Assembly (NCBI GenBank): GCA_002479485.1
Contig: DLNM01000035.1
Span: 188,676 to 252,675 of the forward strand
Source: Firmicutes bacterium UBA7510
GTDB taxonomy: Bacteria; Bacillota; Clostridia; Tissierellales; Sedimentibacteraceae
Length of the DNA: 64,000 nt
Direction of reading: 5' to 3'
In this document: positions 7,902-18,130 of the stretch, in pieces
Layout of the letters: each line of letters opens with the position of its first letter
Numbering within the stretch: position 1 is the stretch's first letter
The notes under the pieces: generated by a model
What the model was told of the DNA's origin: nothing
Database searches by the model: none
What the model saw: the letters and a program-made list of their open reading frames with translations, nothing else
Made by a program: the position numbers and the translations under genes

Positions 7902-10900
7902 ATGTATAAAAAAATTATAGTAATTATGTTATGTATATTGATGATTCTAACTTCCTGCAATAAACAAAATGAAGCAAATTCAACTGTTGACAACAAAATT
8001 TCTAACAATAACGATACATTTCAAAACTTTGAGCTTATTGCACTGAAAGCTGATAATCAGGGAATTGAGCTTTCTTCAGCCTTTCAATTATCATCTAATA
8101 AAGAAATAGATAAAAGCTTTATTAAGGATAATCTACAAATAATACCAGAAATAGATTACGAGCTTAAAAAAGTTTCAAGTACAATATATAATGTTATCCC
8201 ATCTTCAGGTTTGGAAAACAACAAAATCTATCAAATTAAGTTAAATAACACTAGCAGTCCTTATTCTTGGGCATTTCAAACAAAAAAACAATTTAGTGTA
8301 GAAAATACAATTCCTTATGATAAAAGTAGCTATGTTCCTATAAATTCAGGTATAGAGCTTTACTTCAATATGGGCAATTTAGAGTCTATAGATGAATATT
8401 TTTCTATTATTCCATATGTTGAGGGAAAATTCCTTTACAATGATAAAAATGTTGTTTTTGTATCTAAGAACGGCTTAACAGATGGTAAAAGATATACTGT
8501 CACAATTAAAAAGGGCTTTGGGGTAAAAGACAGTTCGGAAAAACTTTTAGAGGATTTTGTATTTAGCTTTGATGTAAATAGTAATAATTCGGAAATTCCA
8601 TTTCATGGAGAAGATTTGATAAATATTTATGATAGCAATTCTAAAGTGTTTAAAGGCTACTTTGGAAATGAATATACAAATAGTGAATTTAAAATAGATA
8701 TTTATAAGTTCAATAACGCTGATTCTTTTTCAAATAGTTTTAAAGAATATTATAAATCCAAAGAAATAAGTGAAAATCCTGATAGTTCTTCAATATTAAA
8801 AAGAGTTAATACAATATATCAAAAACCATATATGCAGCCAACATCTTACGCAAATGAAGGAATATTTGAGCTTCCAAATGAGCTTGATAAGGGATATTAT
8901 CTTTTGAACATTAGCTTAGAGGGTAAAGCTTTTAATTGCTATGAATTTTTACAAATAAATGACATGATGATGTATAATGCTGTATTTTATGATAAAATTT
9001 TATTATATGCTGTTGATGGCAAAAACAGTCAAGGAATAAACAATGCTGAGGTGTTTATTAATGACAAAAAGATTGGTAAAACTGGTAAAGATGGAATAAT
9101 AGTAAGTGAAATAAATGCAGAAGAATTAAAAGAAAACTTAAATATTATAAGGGTAAAAGCAAAGAACTATAGTGATTTTATATATGTAGAGAATTTATAC
9201 TCTAACAGATATTATTATGATTCTCTATATTCTAATATGTTTAAGTATAATACTTATATGTATACAGACAGAAGTGTTTATATGCCTACAGATACAATAA
9301 ATATATGGGGTTATGCAAGACTTAAGGATGGTTCTAAGGTAGATAAGGTAAAGCTGGAGCTTGTAGAGACAAATACAGATATAGTTATTGATACTAAATA
9401 TGTTGATTTAACTGACGTTGGTACCTACCAGACTGAATTTTCGTTAAATTATTATACTGGTGATTATTGTAAAATAAATGTATATCACAACAACAAAATA
9501 ATTTATACAGATTACAAAGATATTAAGGAATATACAAAACCCTTATATTCTATAACAAGTAAATTTGATAAGGAATTTGTTTATAGTAAAGAGCCTTTAA
9601 AGCTTAAGCTTAATGCCAAATTCTTCGATGGATATCCTGCAAGTAACATTGAAATTCGATATGGAAATGACTATAACATTTATTATGGAGGCAGTAGTGA
9701 ATACAAGGTTGCTATATTAGATAATGATGGTGAAGTATCATTAGATATTGATACATACACTGATAGCACTAATTGGAGACCTCAAAACGCTGTAATTTAT
9801 AGTTCAAATAACACTGCAGAGGAAACAACAATTAGTAATTATAATAACTATACGGTTTTTCCAAAGCGTCAGATGTTAGAGATTGAGGGGAACTATGATG
9901 GCAGTGGTTCATTTAATGTGCTTTTGCATGAGCTTGATAATTCATTATATGGTACAGATAAATATGTAGATTTCAAAAGCTTAAGAGGAAAGCCAATAGA
10001 TGGTAATGTTAAAATCACGATTTTTGAATATTACTACGATAAATATAAAGAAAGTGAATATTATGATTTTATTAATAAAGTAAATGTTACAAATTATAGA
10101 TACGTAAGCAAAGAAAACATTGTTTATGACAATGTTATAACGACTTCAGATGGATTATCTAATATTACTATACCAAATTATAATAGTGAAAGAGATTATA
10201 GAATTATAGTAAGCTATGATGACGGAGATGGAGGAATAACTGAGGAAAGCTATTTTAGAGGAACTTTTTATCCATATTCAAGAAATTATTATTATCTAAA
10301 TAAAACTGTAGATAAAGAAAAATATAGATTAAATGAAGAAATTGAGCTTTCCTTAAAATATAAAGACAATGATGTAGACAATATAAAGGATGATAAGCTT
10401 TTAGTTTTAGTTACCGGAAATGGTTTAATTGAATATAAGCTCTTAGATGATACAACATTTAAATACAATTTTAAGGAAAGCTTTATACCAAATGTTATAT
10501 TTAATGGTGTGTATATAAAAAATGGATATATGTACCCTGTAGATGGTTGGTTATCGTTAAATTATGATTATTCAGAAAGACAGATTTATTTTGATGTAAC
10601 TACTGATAAACAAGAGTATAGACCAGGTGAGGAAGTTACTTTAGATATTAAAGCATATGATGAAAACAAAAATCCTATAGAAGCAGATGTAAATATCAGT
10701 GTTGTCGATGAAGCATATTTTGCTGTATTTCCTCAAGATGTAGACATATTACGGAATATTTATGGCTATTATTACAGTACTGGCTTATTAAGTACATATC
10801 TTTCAAATAGAGAAATAACATTTGATGATGGAGCTGAAAAAGGTGGTGGCGGTGGAGGAAATGAGGGAATACTAAGAGAGAAATTTAAAGATACCAGCGT

Positions 10901-12746
10901 ATTTAAAACAGTAAGAACTGGTAAAAATGGTATGGCAAATCTTAAGTTTAAATTAGCAGATAATGTAACCTCTTGGCGTATAACCTACCAAGGTATATCT
11001 GATAAAAAATATGCTGGAAGTGGAACTAAAAACATAACAGCAAGCCTTCCATTTTATGTTGATATGATAATGTACAATAAATATCTCAAAGAGGATAATA
11101 TAAGCGTTTCACTGAGGGTATTTGGTAAAGATACACAAAAAGGTGAGAAGGTTGACTATAAGGTAGTAGTTAAAAATAAGGCTGACAGCAAGGAACAGCA
11201 GTATAAAAAAGAGGGCATTATAGGTGAGTATACTAATATTTATATTGGCAATAAGGATATAGGGCAGTATGAAATATATGTATATGCTTCTAGCAATAAT
11301 TTAAAGGATGCTATTAAGGAAGAATTTGAGGTTGTTGAATCATATGTATATTTTAATAATGCAACTAAATATAAGGTAGCAGATAATACAGTTTTAGATG
11401 AAGTATATTCAAATCCTGTAATCACCTTATACAACAACAGTCAATCTGACTTTTTCTTATCATTAAGAGATATAGCAGGTAGTAACGGAAAAAGAATAGA
11501 TCAAGTTGTATGCTCTATGGCTGCTACTAATTATATAAATACTTATTTTGATCTTGATTGGTACTATAATGAAAAGGAATTAGTTAGCGTATTAAGTAGT
11601 TATGTAGGCAATTATGGCGGCTACACGCTATTACCATATACAGCTGATGATACTGAGTTAACAGCTAAGGTTGCTTACGTTGTTGATAATGAGATAATAA
11701 ACTATCAAGTAAAAAAATATTTTGATAATGTTTTATCCGATACTGTTTATAGTAATAGGATGGCTTCTGCACTATGGGGTCTTGCTAAAAACAAAGAACC
11801 GATTTTATTGAATATTTATGAGCTTTTAAAAAATCAGGAATTGCCAATAAGAGATAAGCTATATCTTTATTTAGCACTTGCAGAACTTGGTGACATTAAT
11901 ACTGTAGAAAAATATTATAAACAGACTCTAGATAGCTATGTTAAAAAATCAGGTGAATACTTGTACTTTGAAAATAATTTTGATGATATAGATAATTATG
12001 AATTAACCTCTCTGATGGCTATTTTAGGTGTGAAGCTTAAGGATTATGAAAACAGTGATTTATTGTTCAAATTTATTTATAATAATCCTTCTAATTATAC
12101 CTTATCAAATTTGGAGCAGCTTATTTATATTATGAATAGGGATATTCTATCAATTGATGAGGTTAAAGATCTATTTGGAGAGGTAAGTGTAACAATTAAT
12201 GATAAAAAATATGACTATAAGCTAAAATTGTTTGATACAGTTAGCTTTTCGGTGGAAAAAGATGATATAAAAAATGTTAAATTCAGCAATATAAAAGGTG
12301 ATATTGAGTGTGTTGTAGAAGCTCTAGGCAATAAGGATGATTTAGCTAAAAACAAAAGTGATGAATTAAAAATTGATATAACTTATTCTTCAGAAAACTC
12401 AACTATGCAAAAAACAAGCTTTAAGCAATCAGAAATAATTAAGGTTACTATAACTCCAAGTGTTATTGATTCAATAATGCATGGCTCATATGAAATAACA
12501 TATGTTCTTCCATCAGGTTTTAGATTTGTGAAAAGTGATAAAAACAATCATGCTTGGTTAATTGAGGAAGGACAGAAGTTAAGGTATTTTATAAGTTTTC
12601 ATAGACAAAATTTTAATTTAACTCCAGTTATGTTTTACATGCAAGCAACACAAAGTGGAGAATATACAGTAGATTATGCAGTTATTAAGGAAAACTATAG
12701 TACTAAGCTAAATTATATAGAAAAATCAAAGATTAAAATTGAATAA
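7902..12746 (+). CDS. Giant alpha-2-macroglobulin-like lipoprotein lacking the thioester
   Basis: A 1614-residue lipoprotein: a signal peptide ends in the lipobox LTSC with Cys19 as the lipid anchor, so it acts on the outer face of the membrane. An Ig-like domain (about 40-215) is followed by macroglobulin-type beta domains, a poly-Gly linker near residue 980 and the A2M core (KTVRTGKNGMANLKFKLADN and TSWRITYQG). The segment that should hold the thioester reads GSNGKRIDQVV (about 1193-1203): Gln is kept but Cys is missing. Bacterial A2Ms trap proteases through that bond, so this one may be a structural or thioester-independent trap. The next gene is 15 bases downstream. Confidence 0.85.
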   Translation: MYKKIIVIMLCILMILTSCNKQNEANSTVDNKISNNNDTFQNFELIALKADNQGIELSSAFQLSSNKEIDKSFIKDNLQIIPEIDYELKKVSSTIYNVIPSSGLENNKIYQIKLNNTSSPYSWAFQTKKQFSVENTIPYDKSSYVPINSGIELYFNMGNLESIDEYFSIIPYVEGKFLYNDKNVVFVSKNGLTDGKRYTVTIKKGFGVKDSSEKLLEDFVFSFDVNSNNSEIPFHGEDLINIYDSNSKVFKGYFGNEYTNSEFKIDIYKFNNADSFSNSFKEYYKSKEISENPDSSSILKRVNTIYQKPYMQPTSYANEGIFELPNELDKGYYLLNISLEGKAFNCYEFLQINDMMMYNAVFYDKILLYAVDGKNSQGINNAEVFINDKKIGKTGKDGIIVSEINAEELKENLNIIRVKAKNYSDFIYVENLYSNRYYYDSLYSNMFKYNTYMYTDRSVYMPTDTINIWGYARLKDGSKVDKVKLELVETNTDIVIDTKYVDLTDVGTYQTEFSLNYYTGDYCKINVYHNNKIIYTDYKDIKEYTKPLYSITSKFDKEFVYSKEPLKLKLNAKFFDGYPASNIEIRYGNDYNIYYGGSSEYKVAILDNDGEVSLDIDTYTDSTNWRPQNAVIYSSNNTAEETTISNYNNYTVFPKRQMLEIEGNYDGSGSFNVLLHELDNSLYGTDKYVDFKSLRGKPIDGNVKITIFEYYYDKYKESEYYDFINKVNVTNYRYVSKENIVYDNVITTSDGLSNITIPNYNSERDYRIIVSYDDGDGGITEESYFRGTFYPYSRNYYYLNKTVDKEKYRLNEEIELSLKYKDNDVDNIKDDKLLVLVTGNGLIEYKLLDDTTFKYNFKESFIPNVIFNGVYIKNGYMYPVDGWLSLNYDYSERQIYFDVTTDKQEYRPGEEVTLDIKAYDENKNPIEADVNISVVDEAYFAVFPQDVDILRNIYGYYYSTGLLSTYLSNREITFDDGAEKGGGGGGNEGILREKFKDTSVFKTVRTGKNGMANLKFKLADNVTSWRITYQGISDKKYAGSGTKNITASLPFYVDMIMYNKYLKEDNISVSLRVFGKDTQKGEKVDYKVVVKNKADSKEQQYKKEGIIGEYTNIYIGNKDIGQYEIYVYASSNNLKDAIKEEFEVVESYVYFNNATKYKVADNTVLDEVYSNPVITLYNNSQSDFFLSLRDIAGSNGKRIDQVVCSMAATNYINTYFDLDWYYNEKELVSVLSSYVGNYGGYTLLPYTADDTELTAKVAYVVDNEIINYQVKKYFDNVLSDTVYSNRMASALWGLAKNKEPILLNIYELLKNQELPIRDKLYLYLALAELGDINTVEKYYKQTLDSYVKKSGEYLYFENNFDDIDNYELTSLMAILGVKLKDYENSDLLFKFIYNNPSNYTLSNLEQLIYIMNRDILSIDEVKDLFGEVSVTINDKKYDYKLKLFDTVSFSVEKDDIKNVKFSNIKGDIECVVEALGNKDDLAKNKSDELKIDITYSSENSTMQKTSFKQSEIIKVTITPSVIDSIMHGSYEITYVLPSGFRFVKSDKNNHAWLIEEGQKLRYFISFHRQNFNLTPVMFYMQATQSGEYTVDYAVIKENYSTKLNYIEKSKIKIE

Positions 12747-12761
12747 ATTGAAGGTGATGTA

Positions 12762-13652
12762 TTGCAACATAATAAAATCAATATAGCAGTGATTTTTATT
12801 ACAATGCTATTGATACTTTTTAGTATATTTATTGCTGTTTTAAACGAAAAAGAAAATAGTTTGGATTTTTATCTGCCTAACAGTGAGCAAAGCCTTCAAT
12901 GTTTATACTACAATGTATTGGATTTTATGAGTATAAAAGAGTATAATAATTTGGAGGAAGTAGGTACTATAAGAGGACTTATAGTACCTCATCATCTTTT
13001 AGCTAAGGATTTGATACATGAGGCATTTCAAATTTCAGATAGGAATAAATATAAAACTATTGTAGTTTTTGGACCAGATCATGAAAGCGTGGATAGGGGA
13101 AAGGTGTTTACATCTAGTAGCAATTGGCAAACTCCTACAGGTATCCTAAATGCTGATAAAGATATAATCGAAATCATTTCAAATCTTGATTTTGTTGTAG
13201 AAAATAACGAAAAATTAACTATCGAACATTCTATATCTGGTCTTGTACCTTTTATAGAGTATTATTATGGCGTTAAAATTATACCAATTGCTTTAACTAA
13301 GCAGTTGACTCTCGAAAATTTAGATAAGCTTTTGATATCACTAGTAGAAAATATTGAAGTAGAGGACACGCTATTTATATCTTCTGTTGATTTTTCTCAT
13401 TATCTAAGCCTTGAAAAGGCAAATGAAATGGATAAAATAAGCATTGAGGCTATAAGTAATAAAAATATAAAAAAAATCAAGTCATTTACAAATGACAACC
13501 TTGATTCGCCTAATAGTATAGCTGCAATGTTAAAAGCTATGGAATTAATCGGAGCAAAAAATATGAAGATTTTAAATAACAGCAATTCACAAATTATACT
13601 GAACAAAAGATTGGATGAAACTACAAGCTACATAACATTTATGTTTTATTAG
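12762..13652 (+). CDS. Membrane-anchored MEMO-like protein (AmmeMemoRadiSam protein B family)
   Basis: A 296-residue protein with one N-terminal membrane helix (about residues 7-27) and a MEMO-like domain. Recognisable segments are RGLIVPHHLLAKDL, TIVVFGPDHES, WQTPTGIL, HSISGLVPFIEYYYG and ISSVDFSHYL; the His and Asp residues match the extradiol-dioxygenase-like fold. The biochemical role of the family is unsettled. The companion AmmeMemoRadiSam genes (AMMECR1, radical SAM) are not in this window. The TTG start is chosen because AGGTGA lies just upstream and the nearby ATG is out of frame. It is apparently cotranscribed with the A2M lipoprotein, suggesting a shared extracytoplasmic job. Confidence 0.8.
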   Translation: MQHNKINIAVIFITMLLILFSIFIAVLNEKENSLDFYLPNSEQSLQCLYYNVLDFMSIKEYNNLEEVGTIRGLIVPHHLLAKDLIHEAFQISDRNKYKTIVVFGPDHESVDRGKVFTSSSNWQTPTGILNADKDIIEIISNLDFVVENNEKLTIEHSISGLVPFIEYYYGVKIIPIALTKQLTLENLDKLLISLVENIEVEDTLFISSVDFSHYLSLEKANEMDKISIEAISNKNIKKIKSFTNDNLDSPNSIAAMLKAMELIGAKNMKILNNSNSQIILNKRLDETTSYITFMFY

Positions 13653-13677
13653 CAATCATAATAACGGAGGAAAACTA

Positions 13678-14841
13678 ATGAAATTTTTTCATTTGTCGGA
13701 TTTACATATAGGAAAGCAGTTAAATCATTACAATTTAAAGGAAGACCAAATATATATTCTTAATCAGGTAGTTGACAAAGCTAATGAGCTAAGACCTGAT
13801 GCTATAGTTATAGCTGGTGATGTATATGACAAATCTGTGCCTTCAGCAGAGGCAGTTACTGTGTTTGATGATTTTCTTACAAAGATTTCAGAGATTAAGC
13901 CTCCAATACCTGTTTTTATAATTAGCGGTAATCATGATTCTGCAGAAAGACTTGATTTTGCTAGTTCTATATTAGGTAGACATAATGTTTTTATTTCTGG
14001 TTTGCCACCAAGGAATAAGGACGAGTATCTAAAAAAGATTACATTAAATGATGAATATGGTGAGGTTAATTTTTATTTATTACCCTTCCTAAAGCCTGGA
14101 TATATTAGACACATATTTGAAGATGGAGAAATTATAAGCTACGATGATGCTGTAAGAAAAATTATTGAAAGAGAAAATATAGATTATACTAAAAGAAATG
14201 TATTAGTAGCACATCAGTTTTTTACCTTTAAAAACATTAAACCTGAGACCTGTGATTCTGAGATAACTCTTATTTCAGTAGGTGGTATTGATAATGTGGA
14301 TGTTTCCGCTGTAAAGGATTTTGATTATGTAGCGCTAGGCCACATTCATGGACCGCAGAAAATAGGCTACGACCATATTAGATATGGTGGTACATTGTTA
14401 AAATATTCAGTCAGTGAAAGAAATCACAACAAATCATTAACTGTTGTAAATATAAGAGATAAAGGTGAAAAGGCAGAAATGGAACAAATATATTTTAAGC
14501 CTTTACGTAATTTAAGATTAGAGGAAGGGCTTTTGGAGGAAATACTTACTAGAGCTACTGATGATAATAAGGATGATTATATAAGCGTAATTCTTAAGGA
14601 TGAATTAGATCAGTACAAGCCTAAGGAGCAGCTGGAAAATATTTATACTCATATACTTGAGATAAGAGTTGATAATGCAAGGACACGTTCAAGGCTTGAG
14701 GTTTCTTGTGAGGAAATTGAAATTGAGAATCCTGTAGAAGCCTTTGAAAATTTCTTTTTCAGTATGCAAAAACGTGATATGACTGATGACGAAAGAAAGG
14801 CAATAATTGAAATTATATCACGTGTAAAGGAGAATGAGTAG
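13678..14841 (+). CDS. sbcD: SbcD nuclease subunit (Mre11-type)
   Basis: A 387-residue metallophosphoesterase. All the Mre11/SbcD motifs are present: DLHIG near residue 8, GDVYDKS near 47, GNHDSAE near 82, the AHQFF helix near 178 and GHIHGPQ near 221. With SbcC it forms an ATP-dependent nuclease that cleaves DNA hairpins and processes double-strand ends. The length is normal. ACGGAGG precedes the ATG. Its stop codon abuts the start of sbcC, the usual translationally linked arrangement. Confidence 0.96.
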   Translation: MKFFHLSDLHIGKQLNHYNLKEDQIYILNQVVDKANELRPDAIVIAGDVYDKSVPSAEAVTVFDDFLTKISEIKPPIPVFIISGNHDSAERLDFASSILGRHNVFISGLPPRNKDEYLKKITLNDEYGEVNFYLLPFLKPGYIRHIFEDGEIISYDDAVRKIIERENIDYTKRNVLVAHQFFTFKNIKPETCDSEITLISVGGIDNVDVSAVKDFDYVALGHIHGPQKIGYDHIRYGGTLLKYSVSERNHNKSLTVVNIRDKGEKAEMEQIYFKPLRNLRLEEGLLEEILTRATDDNKDDYISVILKDELDQYKPKEQLENIYTHILEIRVDNARTRSRLEVSCEEIEIENPVEAFENFFFSMQKRDMTDDERKAIIEIISRVKENE

Positions 14842-17800
14842 ATGAAGCCAATAAAAATTGTAATATCAGCCTTTGGTTCTTATGCAGATAAAACAGAGAT
14901 AAGCTTTGAAGAAGTTAATAGTGGAATATTTTTGATTGCAGGTGATACAGGCTCTGGTAAAACTACTATTTTTGATGCAATAACCTATGCTTTATATGAG
15001 CAAACAAGTGGTGGAGTTCGAGATGGCAATATGATGAGAAGTCAATTTGCTGTTGAAGATACATTAACCTATGTTGAACTTACCTTTAATTATCAAGGCA
15101 GAATATATAAAATCAAGAGAAATCCTCAATATGAAAGACGTTCTAAAAGAAAAACAGCTGATGGAACCGGCTATACTACTGAAACACCAAAGGTTGAACT
15201 AACCTTACCTGATGGCAAGGTTTTTATGGGCAACAAAACTGAAACTAATAATAAGATAACTGAAATTTTAGGTATTGATAAAGAGCAATTTACGCAAATT
15301 GCTATGATAGCACAGGGTGACTTTTTAAAATTATTGCATGCAAATTCTGATGAAAGAAAAAGAATTTTTTCTAAGATATTTGATACAAGAGTTTATAGTA
15401 AAATTCAGGAGTCTTTACAAAATAAAATTAGAGAGATTAATACTGAGTTAGCTAAGAATAAAACCCTTTGTGAACATGAAATGAAAAATATTGTTTATTT
15501 AGAGGGAAGCGTATATAAAAACATGTGGTTAGATATGGTTTCTAACTTTGAGTTTAAAGCTGATGAAGTGCTTGAACTTATTGAAAAAGTTAACAATGAA
15601 ATAAAGGAAAGAGAACAAAACATCAGTAATCATAGAGAAAAGGTGCAAGGTAATTTAAGTGATATAAATTCCGCCATAAATAGTGCTGAGACTGTAAATG
15701 ATTTGTTTAAAAAGCTTAAACTTTCATGTGAAATTAAAAAAGAGCTTGAAGGTAAATATGAGGAACAAAAAATAAAGGAAAAGAAACTTGATAGCGCTAA
15801 AAAAGCAGAAAAAGTTAAGCCTGACGAAAATAGGTATATTGATAAACTAACTTCATTAACAAATGTTAGAGAACGAATAATTAATATAAATAAGTGGTTA
15901 GAAGAAAATGAAAATAGGCTAGATTTTTTATCTAAAGAGCTTGCAATTTGCGAGAAAAACAAGGCTGAGAATGAGGGAAAATTAACGCAAGGCATTGCAA
16001 GGATAGATGATACCTTACCAAAATATGATGAACTGGAAGAAAAAAAAGCTTTAACATTGGAGCTATATAAAGAAAAAATCTCATTAGAGCAAAAGGTTGA
16101 TAGTGTAAAAAATGATATAGAGGACAAAAAAATATTAAAACTAAAGCTGGAAAGTGAGCAAGATAGTCTTAAAAATTGTTATACTATATATACTGAAACT
16201 CAGCTAATGGTTAAAGATATTGAAAATAGTGTATCTGAGCTTAATGAACTAAGTAGGCTAGTAAATGAGTTAAGTTTTGTTAAAGAAAAATATGATATAA
16301 GTATAGGTGAAGCAAATAGTGCTTTTGTAGTTTATTCAAAATTAAATGGCATATATGAAGAAATGTATAGAGAATTTTTAAGTGAACAAGCTGGAATACT
16401 TGCTAAAGAAAGGCTTGTAGATAATATGCCATGTCCTGTTTGTGGTTCAACAAATCATCCATGTATTGCATCTGTTTCAGAGCATGCTCCAACACAAGCT
16501 AATGTAGAAAATTCAAAGAAAGAACGTGATAAGGCAGAAAAACAAAACAGTGGCGCTAGTGAAAGACTACAAGTAGCTAGGCAGAGTTATGATATGAAGT
16601 TAGAGCTAGTTTCAAATAAGTCAAAGCAAATATTAAAAAGAGACTTTAAAAACGACGCTTCTGATATTAAGCTAATTAACCAAGCACTAGAAAATGCTAA
16701 AAAAGAATTAGAGCTAAATAAGGTTAGGCTAGCAACTGCAATAAACAATAAGAGCAGGTATGAGGCTAATATAAATTCTTTGGGCGATATAGCTAAAGAA
16801 TTGACTGATAAAACTGCTAGTTTAGATGAAATAATTAATGCACATAGTGAAATAAATTTAAAGTTTACAACTTTTACTACAAGTATAGAAGAACTAAAAA
16901 AACAGCTATTGTTTGAATCTAAAGATGAAGCAATTCATAGGCTTAATATTTATAGGTCTAAGCTAAATGAATTAAATAATGCTGTAGCAAATACTACAAG
17001 CAATTTTAATAGCTTATTAAGAACAGTTGAAGCCAAAAAAGGTCAACAAATATCAGAAGTTGAAAGTGAACTAAGATTTAAATCTGAGTTTGAAGAAGCT
17101 AAAAATGTATATTATAATTCTATAAATATTAATAATTTTAACAGTGAGGAAGAATATAAAAAATCGAAATTGACTTCTGTTCAAATCGAGTCTTTACAAT
17201 CTGATATTGATAACTATAATAAAAGATTGTCAGATATTAAAAACGAAATTAGGATTTATACGGAACAAACAGAAGGAAAATCTGAAGTGGCTCTTGACAG
17301 CATGCTTAAAGCAAAAAATGAATTAATAGTTTCATTACAAGAAATTGAAAAAGAATTTAAGATAATATATACTCTGAATAAAAAGAATTCTGATGCTAGA
17401 GTTAATATAGAAGAGTTATTTAAAGAGAGAAAAGAAATAAGAATTCAATATGAAACCTATAATTCACTTAATATAACAGCTAATGGAAAAATAAGCGAAC
17501 AGATAAAAATGGACTTTGAAACTTATATTCAGAGACAATATTTTAATAAAATTATAGCAGCTGCTAATAAGAGGTTAGACAAAATGTCATCAGGACAATT
17601 TCTATTGCAGTGCAGGGATATAACTGATTTAGGCAACAGAGGACCTGTGGGGCTAGATTTGGATATTTATAGCCTTGTAACTGACATGACAAGGGATGTC
17701 AAAACCTTATCAGGTGGAGAGTCGTTTATGGCCGCACTTTCTATGGCTCTTGGACTTTCTGATGTTATACAGTTGACTGCTGGAGCTGTACATCTTGATA

Positions 17801-17997
17801 CAATGTTTATAGACGAGGGTTTCGGCTCTTTGGACGACAATGCAAGAGCACAGGCTATAAGTGTATTAAATGAATTAGCGGGTAATAATAGACTTGTAGG
17901 AATAATATCTCATGTTAATGAATTAAAGGAGCAAATTGATAACAAACTTGTTGTTAAAAAAAGTGAAAAAGGAAGCAAAGTATTCTGGGCTGAATAA
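14842..17997 (+). CDS. sbcC: SbcC nuclease-complex ATPase (Rad50-type)
   Basis: A 1051-residue SMC-like ATPase. Walker A is GDTGSGKTT near residue 34; a long coiled coil follows, with the zinc hook CPVCGSTNHPC near residue 531 at its tip, then a second coiled coil. The C-terminal lobe has the signature LSGGESFMAALSMALGLSDV and Walker B DTMFIDEGFGSLDD. It drives hairpin opening and end processing together with SbcD. Translation starts immediately after the sbcD stop codon, with AAGGAG upstream. Length and order of parts are typical. No terminator is seen after it. Confidence 0.96.
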   Translation: MKPIKIVISAFGSYADKTEISFEEVNSGIFLIAGDTGSGKTTIFDAITYALYEQTSGGVRDGNMMRSQFAVEDTLTYVELTFNYQGRIYKIKRNPQYERRSKRKTADGTGYTTETPKVELTLPDGKVFMGNKTETNNKITEILGIDKEQFTQIAMIAQGDFLKLLHANSDERKRIFSKIFDTRVYSKIQESLQNKIREINTELAKNKTLCEHEMKNIVYLEGSVYKNMWLDMVSNFEFKADEVLELIEKVNNEIKEREQNISNHREKVQGNLSDINSAINSAETVNDLFKKLKLSCEIKKELEGKYEEQKIKEKKLDSAKKAEKVKPDENRYIDKLTSLTNVRERIININKWLEENENRLDFLSKELAICEKNKAENEGKLTQGIARIDDTLPKYDELEEKKALTLELYKEKISLEQKVDSVKNDIEDKKILKLKLESEQDSLKNCYTIYTETQLMVKDIENSVSELNELSRLVNELSFVKEKYDISIGEANSAFVVYSKLNGIYEEMYREFLSEQAGILAKERLVDNMPCPVCGSTNHPCIASVSEHAPTQANVENSKKERDKAEKQNSGASERLQVARQSYDMKLELVSNKSKQILKRDFKNDASDIKLINQALENAKKELELNKVRLATAINNKSRYEANINSLGDIAKELTDKTASLDEIINAHSEINLKFTTFTTSIEELKKQLLFESKDEAIHRLNIYRSKLNELNNAVANTTSNFNSLLRTVEAKKGQQISEVESELRFKSEFEEAKNVYYNSININNFNSEEEYKKSKLTSVQIESLQSDIDNYNKRLSDIKNEIRIYTEQTEGKSEVALDSMLKAKNELIVSLQEIEKEFKIIYTLNKKNSDARVNIEELFKERKEIRIQYETYNSLNITANGKISEQIKMDFETYIQRQYFNKIIAAANKRLDKMSSGQFLLQCRDITDLGNRGPVGLDLDIYSLVTDMTRDVKTLSGGESFMAALSMALGLSDVIQLTAGAVHLDTMFIDEGFGSLDDNARAQAISVLNELAGNNRLVGIISHVNELKEQIDNKLVVKKSEKGSKVFWAE

Positions 17998-18038
17998 TTT
18001 TGTTGTTTATTCATTGAAATAATGATAAAATATAAAAA

Positions 18039-18086
18039 TGTGAAGAAAAGCACTTCACACTAATTTTTATGACGATGTAAAACGTC
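18039..18086 (+). repeat. Two short hairpins in the foldase leader
   Basis: TGTGAAG (18039-18045) pairs with CTTCACA (18053-18059), then GACG (18071-18074) pairs with CGTC (18083-18086). The first stem belongs to the GTGAA/TTCAC hairpin family also found before the response regulator, yebC and ruvB genes. The following bases (GTGATAGAGGAAAG) resemble a decayed copy of the cassette at those genes. Confidence 0.6.
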
Positions 18087-18130
18087 GTGATAGAGGAAAG
18101 TGTTAATAAAACTAGAGAGGATATTAAAAT

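Noticed and set aside
15630..16127. Antisense reading frame within sbcC
   Set aside because: Serine-rich translation opposite a Lys/Glu-rich coiled coil, with no binding site or family match; a shadow of sbcC.
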